The position numbers were made by a program, and so were the translations under genes. A stretch of 64,000 nt of DNA from Bacteroidota bacterium (GTDB lineage Bacteria > Bacteroidota > Rhodothermia > Rhodothermales > UBA10348), in NCBI GenBank assembly GCA_029262855.1, contig JAJCYP010000115.1:1-64000 (forward strand). The letters run 5' to 3'. Position 1 is the first letter of the stretch. Every line of letters starts with the position of its first letter. Shown here piece after piece: positions 26,026 through 33,637 of the stretch. The notes under the pieces are model-generated. The model did not search any database and was not told the DNA's origin. It worked only from the letters and a program-made list of their open reading frames with translations.

Positions 26026-27804
26026 ATGCAGCTCTCCGGAATCGACTGGGTCATCATGGCCGTCTACTTTGCGCTTTCCCTCATCGTGGGAATCGCGGTG
26101 GCCCGCAAGTCGGGACAGAACTTCAGTTCGTTCTTCCTCGCCGGCCGGTCCCTGCCGTGGTGGCTCCTGGGGATCTCGATGGTAGCCACGACCTTTTCCA
26201 CGGACACGCCGAACCTGGTTACGGACATCGTCCGCTCCAGCGGCACCTTCGGCAACTGGACCTGGTGGGCCTTTCTCCTGACCGGACTCCTGACCGTCTT
26301 TCTGTATGCCAAGCTGTGGCGCCGATCCGGTGTGCTGACCGACGTCGAGTTCTATGAACTCCGCTACTCGGGAAAGATGGCCGCCTTCCTGCGCGGCTTT
26401 CGGGCGGCGTATCTCGGCATCCTTTTCAATGTGCTCATTATGGCGTCGGTCACGCTGGCGGCCATCAAGATCGGGTCGGTGATGCTGGACTGGTCGCCAC
26501 TACGAACGGTCACGGTGGCCGCGACCGTCACGATGATCTACTCGGCTGCCGGCGGACTCCGCGGCGTGGTCCTCACCGATATGGTTCAGTTTGGCCTGGC
26601 GATGATTGGTTCGATCGGCTCGGCCTACTACATCCTCGGACTGCCTCAGGTGGGCGGCCTGGACGGGCTGCTGGCGAATCCCGAGGTGCAGTCGGCGATG
26701 GAATTCCTGCCCGACTTCGCGACGATGAGTTGGGGCGAACTCATGCCCGTGTTCCTCATCCCGCTGGCCGTCCAGTGGTGGGCCTCCTACTACCCGGGCG
26801 CCGAGCCCGGTGGGGGGGGCTACGTGGCGCAGCGCATGCTCTCGGCTCGCAATGAGAAGGAAGCCGCCGGTGCGGTTCTCCTGTTCAACGCTCTGCACTA
26901 CGCACTCCGTCCCTGGCCGTGGATCCTGGTCGCCCTCGCCTCACTGGTGGTTTTCCCGGACCTGGCGTCCATCGCCTCGCAGTTCCCGAACGTGCCCGAA
27001 CACGTAGTCCGAAACGACCTCGCCTATCCGGCCATGCTCACCTTCCTGCCAGCCGGTTTGCTGGGGATCGTCGTGACTTCGCTCGCAGCCGCGTACATGT
27101 CCACAATGTCGACGCAGGTGAACTGGGGCTCGTCCATTGTCGTGAATGACATCTACCACCGGTTCATCAACCGCGACGCCTCCGAGTCCCAGCAGGTCTG
27201 GGTCGGGCGGGTGTCGACGGTGGTTCTGATGGTCGCCGCGTGCGGGCTGGCCCTCCTGCTGGAAAACTCCCTGCAGGTGTTCAATATCATCCTGCAGATA
27301 GGCGCCGGGACCGGTCTCCTGTTCATCCTCCGCTGGTTCTGGTGGCGTGTCAATGCCGAGACGGAGTTCACGGCGATGCTGGTCTCTTTCCTTGTGGCCA
27401 TCTACTTCCAGCTGATCAACGACCACGGAATGGCCGACTGGACCCAACTCTCCGTCGGCGTCGCGATCACGACGGTGGCCTGGATGCTCGTGGCCCTGGT
27501 TACGCCCTCGACGGAGCGGTCCAAGCTGATCTCGTTCTACGAGAAGGTGCGACCCGGCGGGCCGGGCTGGGAGCCCATCGCCCAGGAAGCTGATCCTGCG
27601 GTTCGGGATGCGACCAATCGGGAGAGTGACCTCGGGCCGTCGCTGCTCGCGGTTCTGGCCGGTGCGGCCGCCATCTACGGGATTCTGTTCGCGACTGGAT
27701 TCGTGCTGTACGGGCGCATGGGGCCGGCGGCGATTTCGGCAGCGGTCAGCCTGGCGGGCACTCTTCTGCTGGTTCGGCTGTGGCCACGGTTGTCCTTCAG
27801 CTGA
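26026..27804 (+). CDS. Sodium:solute symporter (SSS family)
   Basis: A 592-residue inner-membrane symporter with about 13-14 transmembrane helices. Family features include the N-terminal IDWVIMAVYFALSLIVGI helix, the FFLAGRSLPWWLLGISMVATTFSTDTPN block, the SSS signature region around YSAAGGLRGVVLTDMVQF, and LTSLAAAYMSTMSTQVNWGSS near residue 350 in the Na+-binding helix. The long family length and an extended C-terminal region resemble sugar- or inositol-type members. It is divergently paired with the GH109-like enzyme, so uptake of an amino sugar is a reasonable but unproven guess. Confidence 0.9.
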   Translation: MQLSGIDWVIMAVYFALSLIVGIAVARKSGQNFSSFFLAGRSLPWWLLGISMVATTFSTDTPNLVTDIVRSSGTFGNWTWWAFLLTGLLTVFLYAKLWRRSGVLTDVEFYELRYSGKMAAFLRGFRAAYLGILFNVLIMASVTLAAIKIGSVMLDWSPLRTVTVAATVTMIYSAAGGLRGVVLTDMVQFGLAMIGSIGSAYYILGLPQVGGLDGLLANPEVQSAMEFLPDFATMSWGELMPVFLIPLAVQWWASYYPGAEPGGGGYVAQRMLSARNEKEAAGAVLLFNALHYALRPWPWILVALASLVVFPDLASIASQFPNVPEHVVRNDLAYPAMLTFLPAGLLGIVVTSLAAAYMSTMSTQVNWGSSIVVNDIYHRFINRDASESQQVWVGRVSTVVLMVAACGLALLLENSLQVFNIILQIGAGTGLLFILRWFWWRVNAETEFTAMLVSFLVAIYFQLINDHGMADWTQLSVGVAITTVAWMLVALVTPSTERSKLISFYEKVRPGGPGWEPIAQEADPAVRDATNRESDLGPSLLAVLAGAAAIYGILFATGFVLYGRMGPAAISAAVSLAGTLLLVRLWPRLSFS

Positions 27805-27822
27805 GGTGAAGGGGATTCCCGG

Positions 27823-27885
27823 CATACGAATCGTACTAGTATAATTGCACCAGAAACTTCTTAACGTACTATTACGTACATACGA
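27823..27885. promoter_or_regulatory. Repeat-rich promoter/operator of the HTH-Fic cassette
   Basis: An AT-rich stretch between the symporter and the HTH gene contains the heptamers CATACGA (27823-27829 and 27879-27885) and CGTACTA (27832-27838 and 27865-27871, 33 bp apart), arranged in mirrored order, plus the perfect 11-bp palindrome TACGAATCGTA (27825-27835). A TATAAT hexamer lies at 27840-27845. The layout fits autorepression by the HTH protein encoded just downstream. Confidence 0.5.
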
Positions 27886-27920
27886 TAACTGAATACAAAC
27901 AGAACGGGACGAGGCAGGTC

Positions 27921-28382
27921 ATGGGCAACATGGAGGATTTGAGGGTTCGTCAACTGGACGATACTCTGATCGCGGTCAAAGCTCTCTGGACCTCTCCATC
28001 GCCCTTGGATGGATGGGTGAAGACTATCCGGGAGGCGCTGGGAATGTCCATGCGGCAACTGGCCTCGCGTACCGGGATGTCGAAGACTGGCGTCGCCAGC
28101 GCGGAAAAGTCTGAAGCCCGAGGCTCGATTCAGTTGGAGACGCTGCGTCGACTGGCCGATGGGCTCGACTGCGAGGTGGCCTATGCACTCGTGCCACGCA
28201 CATCCTTGCGGGCCTCACTTCAGGCCCAGGCTGCAGATAAGGCTGGGCATCTGGTTGCTCAGGTCTCGGATTCCATGGATCTCGAAGCTCAAGGCATAGG
28301 AGACCACGAGCGCCAGCTTCAACTGGAGAATTTGGCTGAGGACCTACTCCGTTCTCGAGGCCGCGATTTCTGGGATGACTGA
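27921..28382 (+). CDS. Mobile mystery protein A: HTH regulator/antitoxin
   Basis: A 153-residue protein with an XRE-type helix-turn-helix (about residues 35-85: IREALGMSMRQLASRTGMSKTGVASAEKSEARGSIQLETLRRLADGL, read here in motif terms). It matches the family named mobile mystery protein A, which is nearly always followed by a Fic-domain partner, as here. The partner's start lies 8 bp before this gene's stop. A ribosome-binding sequence (GAGGCAGG) precedes the ATG. By analogy with toxin-antitoxin pairs it likely represses its own promoter and neutralises the Fic protein; neither role is proved by sequence. Confidence 0.82.
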   Translation: MGNMEDLRVRQLDDTLIAVKALWTSPSPLDGWVKTIREALGMSMRQLASRTGMSKTGVASAEKSEARGSIQLETLRRLADGLDCEVAYALVPRTSLRASLQAQAADKAGHLVAQVSDSMDLEAQGIGDHERQLQLENLAEDLLRSRGRDFWDD

Positions 28383-28962
28383 GGGGGATCCGATTGGAGC
28401 GACTACGGTCAGTCCTGATGAGGCGCGCGACCTGCTACCCGGACACATTCAGTCCAGGGCAGATCTCAACGTTTGGGAGCAGCAAAACATTCTTGAGGCG
28501 GCACGGTGGGCGAAAACCAATCGAGCCGACCCGCTTGAGGAGTCGTTCGTCCGGGAACTGCATCGCCGGATGTTTGACCAGACTTGGAGTTGCGCAGGAC
28601 GATATCGCCTTTCCGACAAGAACATCGGTGTCACCTGGCCGGGCATTCCATCGGAAGTCCGGAATCTGCTGGACGATGGAAGATATTGGTTCCTACACGG
28701 GACGTATCCGGTGGACGAAGCTGCCCTTCGCCTGCATCATCGGATGGTCAAGATCCATTTGTTTCCGAACGGCAACGGCAGACACGGCCGGCTATGGTGC
28801 GACACCCTGTTGCGAAACTTGAAACGACCTCCATTCGCATGGAAGGCTCGGGACCTTGATAACGATGGAGACGCGCGCTCGGAGTACATCCATGCACTTC
28901 GACGCGCGGACAGCGGTGATTACACCAGGCTGATTGACCTATTCCTGAGCGGGCGCGAATGA
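28375..28962 (+). CDS. Mobile mystery protein B: Fic/DOC domain protein
   Basis: A 195-residue Fic protein. The Fic motif is at residues 128-139, HLFPNGNGRHGR; His128 is the expected catalytic base. The canonical motif HPFx(D/E)GNGRxxR has an acidic residue that binds Mg2+; here it is Asn132, and Leu replaces Pro after the His. FIC enzymes transfer AMP, other nucleotide parts or phosphate to protein side chains. No clear inhibitory (S/T)xxxE(G/N) helix was found in this protein. It overlaps the upstream HTH gene by 8 bp and ends four bases into the longest frame of the next peptidase gene, so the cassette is packed tightly between chromosomal genes. Confidence 0.82.
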   Translation: MTEGDPIGATTVSPDEARDLLPGHIQSRADLNVWEQQNILEAARWAKTNRADPLEESFVRELHRRMFDQTWSCAGRYRLSDKNIGVTWPGIPSEVRNLLDDGRYWFLHGTYPVDEAALRLHHRMVKIHLFPNGNGRHGRLWCDTLLRNLKRPPFAWKARDLDNDGDARSEYIHALRRADSGDYTRLIDLFLSGRE

Positions 28963-29012
28963 CTTGGACCCTCCTGCGATATATTCGACACCCTCACCAA
29001 TCCGATTCGACC

Positions 29013-30587
29013 GTGTCCAGACTTCCCCTGATTCTCCTCGCGCTGGTCCTCGTCCGCCCCGCCTCAGCCCAGACGTTTCCGACCGGCGACGAAACGCTGA
29101 AGGCCATCTGGACGGAGACCAATGACAACTCCCATCTCTATGGGCTGGCGCAGACCCTGGCGGACTCCATCGGGCCGCGTCTGACGGCATCTCCGGCCCA
29201 CCTGGCGGCTGTCAACTGGGCAGTCGACACATTCCGGGGATGGGGCATCGACGCGGACAAGGAATCCTACGGCACGTGGCGAGGCTGGGAGCGTGGCGTC
29301 TCGCACATGGATCTGGTTGCCCCACGCGTCCGATCCCTGGAAGCCGTCATGCTCCCCTGGAGCGTCGGCACAGGCGGGCTGAAATCGGGCGGCGTGGAGG
29401 TCCTCCCCGCCCTCGAGGGTCGCGCGGCCTTCGACGCGTGGCTGGCGAACGCCAGCGGCAAGTTCATACTTCTCTCGGCGCCTGAAGCCAGCTGCCGCCC
29501 AGCCGATGTCTGGGATGAAGTCGGACGCGACGGCGCGACCGAGGCGTTCAATGATGCCCGGCAGGAGGCCCGCTCGGCGTGGACCCGCCGGATCGCGGAT
29601 CTCGGATACTCGACGCAAGAAATTGTCGACGCCCTGGAGGCCGCTGGCGCTGCCGGCTTCATTACCAACTATTGGACCGGAGCCCGCGGCACGGATCGTA
29701 TTTTCCCGCTGACCTACTCGTTCCGCGGCGCGATGAACCGTAAGGCCGCCGCATTCAATCTGAGCTGTGAGGACTACGGGCTCGTCTATCGGCTGGCCGA
29801 GAATGGCGATGCCCCCATGCTGCAGGCGAGGGCCGTGTCCCGCGATCTGGGCGAAGTGCCGGTCTATAATGTGGTGGCGAAGATTGAGGGCTCCGATCTG
29901 GCCGGCGAAGTCGTGCTCCTTTCGGCCCACTACGATGCCTGGGACGGCGGCTCGGGGATGACAGACAACGGCACGGGCTCCGTGGTGATGATGGAGGCCC
30001 TTCGCGTTCTCAGGAAGGTGTTACCGAATCCACGGCGCACGATCATGGTGGGCCTCTGGAGCGGCGAAGAGCAGGGACTCAACGGCTCCCGCGCCTTTGC
30101 CGCGGACCATCCGGAGATCGTCGAGAACCTTCAGATTGTGCTCAATCAGGACAACGGCACGGGTCGCGTTCAGAGCATCTCGACGCAGGGACTCGTGGAT
30201 GCGGGCGGGCGGTTTGCCAACTGGTTCGCCCGTATGCCCTCCGAACTGGTCGGCGACATTGATCTGAACGTGCCGGGCTCACCCGGAAGCGGTGGCAGCG
30301 ACTACGCCGCGTTCATCTGCGCCGGCGCACCGGCGTTCAGCCTCTCCTCACACCGGATGGATTATTTCAACGCCACATGGCACACCAACCGCGACACGTT
30401 CGACAAGGTGGCGTGGGGTGACCTCAGAGGCAATGCCACGCTGACGGCCATGCTGGCTTATCTCGCGTCTGAAGGCGAGGCAATGCCTCGGACCCGCCGC
30501 GACCTTGGGCTGACCCAGGCGGGCGCCGCCCGTGCATGGCCTGAGTGTCAGGACGGAGCGCGGGAAACGAGCGATCGTTTTCGCTAG
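29013..30587 (+). CDS. M28 family exported zinc peptidase (second paralogue)
   Basis: A 524-residue paralogue of the peptidase at 18855-20396, with the same domain order and zinc motifs: [35 protein letters not shown] and [11 protein letters not shown]. The GTG at 29013 is chosen because it begins a clean signal peptide (SRLPLILLALVLVRPASAQ). A start at 28959 would overlap the Fic gene and add 18 poorly fitting residues. It probably releases amino acids from peptides in the periplasm or outside the cell. It is convergent with the sugar kinase, with two bases between the stops. The two paralogues bracket about 8.6 kb of unrelated genes. Confidence 0.9.
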   Translation: MSRLPLILLALVLVRPASAQTFPTGDETLKAIWTETNDNSHLYGLAQTLADSIGPRLTASPAHLAAVNWAVDTFRGWGIDADKESYGTWRGWERGVSHMDLVAPRVRSLEAVMLPWSVGTGGLKSGGVEVLPALEGRAAFDAWLANASGKFILLSAPEASCRPADVWDEVGRDGATEAFNDARQEARSAWTRRIADLGYSTQEIVDALEAAGAAGFITNYWTGARGTDRIFPLTYSFRGAMNRKAAAFNLSCEDYGLVYRLAENGDAPMLQARAVSRDLGEVPVYNVVAKIEGSDLAGEVVLLSAHYDAWDGGSGMTDNGTGSVVMMEALRVLRKVLPNPRRTIMVGLWSGEEQGLNGSRAFAADHPEIVENLQIVLNQDNGTGRVQSISTQGLVDAGGRFANWFARMPSELVGDIDLNVPGSPGSGGSDYAAFICAGAPAFSLSSHRMDYFNATWHTNRDTFDKVAWGDLRGNATLTAMLAYLASEGEAMPRTRRDLGLTQAGAARAWPECQDGARETSDRFR

Positions 30588-30589
30588 AC

Positions 30590-31870
30590 CTATCCCCGAA
30601 TCGGCCGTCCGTCGAGCATGAACGCCCCTGGACCGGCCGCCTCAACCAGGGCGGCGCCCGCGAGTCCATGCCGGGCTTCGTAGTCCCTGAGGATGCCGGG
30701 CATGCTGTCCTCGGTGCCAACGGGCATGAGCGCCAGGACAGCGCCTCCAAACCCCGCCCCAAATGACGTGGCTGCAAGCGCACCGTGCTCCCGCGCAAGC
30801 CGGCAGAGCGTGATGGTCTCGGGGATCTGATTTCCGAGGAGCATCTCCTTGCCTTCCTGACTGGCGTTGATGGCTGCTGCGAACCCAGCAACATCTCCGC
30901 GTTCCATCGCCGTTGTGGCCGACTCAACGGCCGCCCGCTCGGCGCGAAAGGCAGCCAACCGCTGGGCCAGCGCTCCGCGAACCCGCCCATCCAAGAGGTC
31001 CAGGTCCGCTTCGGACAGGAGTCCGATACCGGCCGTGGCAGGCTGGGTGGCGTTCCAGAGGTCCCGCAGCGCAGTCGCCAGGTTCACGGCCGCGTTGTAC
31101 TCCCCCAGCGCGTCCCCGGCCTTTTCAGCTACCACCCCGCTGACCAGTACCACAGGCCGAACGTCCGCCGGCCAGGCCCAAAGCCCCTCCCTCCGCGGAT
31201 TGATGTACCGGTAGCGCCCAATCTGCCCCGGCCGACTTCGCACGATGGCCGTGTGATCCTGCGAACCACCGGCCGTCCCGACGCCAAGCCTTCCCACCAG
31301 GGCTCCGAAGTCGCGCCCGTTCTCGATGGTCGCCACGTAATCAGCCAGTGCCTGGTCGTCAGGGAGGCGCTCTTGCAATAACGGATCCTGAATCCAGCCG
31401 GAAGCGTGACCCCAGGCCAAGAAAAGCGCAATCAGGAACGCGGACGAACTGGACAGACCGGATGCCAGCGGGAGGTCGCTGTAAATGTGGACACATGCGC
31501 CGCCAGCCGCGGCCGCCGAGGGAACGTTCGCGAGAACACGCCGGATCAGCGTCGCCGGATAGGTGGCCCAGCCCTCCCCCATGATGCTCGTCTCAAGCGG
31601 GAAGTCGGCCGAGAGGCCCTGCGAATCCACTTCGATACGCAGGGCCGACTCTGCAATCGGCTCGGCCACGACCGCCAGCCCCCGCGTGGTCGCCATCGTC
31701 AGACTGCTCCCACCGGCATAGTCCACGTGATTCCCGACGAGCTCGATCCGGCCGGGCACAAAGAGACGCACCCTGCCGGGGCCCAATCGACCAAAATGGC
31801 CCGACAGGCGCTCTGACTGTTCGCTCGAACAGCCACGCTCCTTCAGCAATGAAATCAACGCATCGGTCAT
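30590..31870 (-). CDS. GHMP-family sugar kinase, galactokinase-like
   Basis: A 426-residue GHMP kinase. Motif 1 is GRIELVGNHVDYAGG, motif 2 LPLASGLSSSSAF, motif 3 SFGAGFGGAVLAL. Galactokinases read GRxNLIGEHxDYxGG; here the Glu that contacts galactose is Asn and the preceding Asn is Glu. The catalytic-Asp region reads GTAGGSQDHTAI rather than GxMDQ, which recalls heptose- or fucose-type GHMP kinases. The enzyme therefore phosphorylates a sugar at C1 or a similar position, but galactose is not certain. The start MTDALISLL is preferred to an upstream one 23 codons earlier. It is divergent from an amidohydrolase gene, 67 bp apart, and no other Leloir gene is nearby. Confidence 0.82.
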   Translation of the reverse strand: MTDALISLLKERGCSSEQSERLSGHFGRLGPGRVRLFVPGRIELVGNHVDYAGGSSLTMATTRGLAVVAEPIAESALRIEVDSQGLSADFPLETSIMGEGWATYPATLIRRVLANVPSAAAAGGACVHIYSDLPLASGLSSSSAFLIALFLAWGHASGWIQDPLLQERLPDDQALADYVATIENGRDFGALVGRLGVGTAGGSQDHTAIVRSRPGQIGRYRYINPRREGLWAWPADVRPVVLVSGVVAEKAGDALGEYNAAVNLATALRDLWNATQPATAGIGLLSEADLDLLDGRVRGALAQRLAAFRAERAAVESATTAMERGDVAGFAAAINASQEGKEMLLGNQIPETITLCRLAREHGALAATSFGAGFGGAVLALMPVGTEDSMPGILRDYEARHGLAGAALVEAAGPGAFMLDGRPIRG

Positions 31871-31937
31871 GTGCGAGGATACCGCGCCTGCGAGTAGTTT
31901 GGCATCCCTGCCACACTCTCCTCTCTGCATTTTCGAC

Positions 31938-33623
31938 ATGCGACGCCTGCACCTCCTCCTGCCCTTTCTCCTGCTCGGCTGCGCACAGCAGACCGATTCT
32001 GATCACTTTGACGTCGTAATCGAGAACGGACGAGTCGTCGACGGTACGGGAAACGCCTGGTTCTACGGAGACGTCGGCATCGTCGCGGACCGTATCGCCG
32101 CCATCACACCGGCGGGGATGTTGGCGAATGCCGAGGCTGCAGAGCGCGTGGACGCCACCGGCCTCGTGATCGCTCCGGGTTTCATCGACATACAGAGTCA
32201 CTCGCGCAGCGCACTGCTCTACAATGACGGACGCGTCATCAGCAAGGTGACACAAGGCGTGACCACGGAGATCATGGGCGAGAACGTCTCGAACGCTCCG
32301 GTCAACGCGAACACGATCGCCGCCGACGGGATCACAAGTCCCGGGCGATTGGCGGTCGCGCGGACTTTCGCCGGTGAACACGGCTTCGACCGCTGGCTCA
32401 CCGCGATGGAGGCCCACGGCATGTCAGTCAATGCCGGCTCCTTCCTGGGCGCCGCTACCGTGCGGGTCTACGCCAAGGGCGAGGCCGAGGGACCGGCCAC
32501 ACCGGCCGAGCTCGATACCATGCGCACCATCATGCGGCATGCGATGCGGGACGGCGCGTTTGGACTGGCCTCGGCGCTCATCTACCCGCCGGCCAGTTTC
32601 ATCGGCACCGATGAACTGGTCGAGGTCGCCTCGGCCATGGCACCATACGGCGGACTGTACATCACCCACATGCGGTCCGAGGCCGACAAGCTGCTTGAGG
32701 CCATCGACGAGTCCATCGAAATCGGCCAACGGGCCGGCGTCCCGGTGGAGATCTATCACCTCAAGGCGGCCGGGCAGCGAAACTGGTACAAGGCCGCCCT
32801 CGCCGTGGATCGCATCCAGGCGGCGCGGGATGCGGGGATGGACGTTCAGGCGGACATGTACCCGTACACCGCCGGGGGCACGGGGCTGACGGCCGCGTTG
32901 CCGCCCTGGGCCTCGGCGAACGGTCTGCTTTTCAAGAATATCTCCGACCCTGCCACGCGAGCGCGTATCCGTGCCGAGGTGGCGAACCCTACCTCGGACT
33001 GGGAGAATCTCGCGGAGCTGGCCACACCGGAAGGGGTCCTCCTGGCCGGTTTTGACAAGGAGGAAAACCAGAAATACCAGGGACGCCGCCTGTCGGATGT
33101 CGCCGCCGAAATGGGCACGGATTGGGTGACCGCCGCCATGGATCTCATCCTGGCCGATTCGTCCGGCATCAGTACCATCTACTTTCTGATGAGCGAGGAC
33201 AACGTGGAATACCAGATGCGTCAGCCGTGGATGAAGTTCGGCACCGACGCGGGCGGCTGGGATCCCGAGACGGCTGAGGGCTTGACCCATCCGCGTTCCT
33301 ACGGCACATATCCCCGCATCCTCGGACGCTACGTTCGGGAACGGGGCGTCATGACGCTGGAAGAGGCGGTTCGAAAGATCACCTCGGCCGTGGCGACCCG
33401 CCTGTCAATTCAGGATCGCGGCGTTCTGCGGGAAGGCCTCTTTGCGGACATCGCCGTCTTCGACCCCGAGACCATCCTCGACAACGCCACCTACGAGAAC
33501 CCGCACCAGGTCTCGACCGGCGTCCGGCACGTATTCGTCAACGGCACAGCCGTCCTGAGCGACGGCAACCACACCGGCGCCAGGCCCGGCCGTGCCGTTC
33601 GCGGCCCGGGCTACTCAAACTGA
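31938..33623 (+). CDS. D-aminoacylase-like amidohydrolase, lipoprotein
   Basis: A 561-residue protein of the N-acyl-D-amino-acid deacylase/amidohydrolase family, exported as a lipoprotein (MRRLHLLLPFLLLGC, lipobox LLGC). The N-terminal FDVVIENGRVVDGTGN, the barrel start APGFIDIQSHSRS and the C-terminal GVLREGLFADIAVFDPETI are family hallmarks. The usual HxH metal pair is QSH here (Gln86, His88), and the D-aminoacylase Cys of GNCG is replaced by GENV (Glu115). Metal binding and substrate may therefore differ. Upstream in-frame Mets would disrupt the lipoprotein signal. It is followed 14 bp later by a DUF885 hydrolase, suggesting a shared role in breaking down acylated amino acids or peptides. 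Confidence 0.83.
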   Translation: MRRLHLLLPFLLLGCAQQTDSDHFDVVIENGRVVDGTGNAWFYGDVGIVADRIAAITPAGMLANAEAAERVDATGLVIAPGFIDIQSHSRSALLYNDGRVISKVTQGVTTEIMGENVSNAPVNANTIAADGITSPGRLAVARTFAGEHGFDRWLTAMEAHGMSVNAGSFLGAATVRVYAKGEAEGPATPAELDTMRTIMRHAMRDGAFGLASALIYPPASFIGTDELVEVASAMAPYGGLYITHMRSEADKLLEAIDESIEIGQRAGVPVEIYHLKAAGQRNWYKAALAVDRIQAARDAGMDVQADMYPYTAGGTGLTAALPPWASANGLLFKNISDPATRARIRAEVANPTSDWENLAELATPEGVLLAGFDKEENQKYQGRRLSDVAAEMGTDWVTAAMDLILADSSGISTIYFLMSEDNVEYQMRQPWMKFGTDAGGWDPETAEGLTHPRSYGTYPRILGRYVRERGVMTLEEAVRKITSAVATRLSIQDRGVLREGLFADIAVFDPETILDNATYENPHQVSTGVRHVFVNGTAVLSDGNHTGARPGRAVRGPGYSN

Positions 33624-33637
33624 TCAGGCCAGGCACC

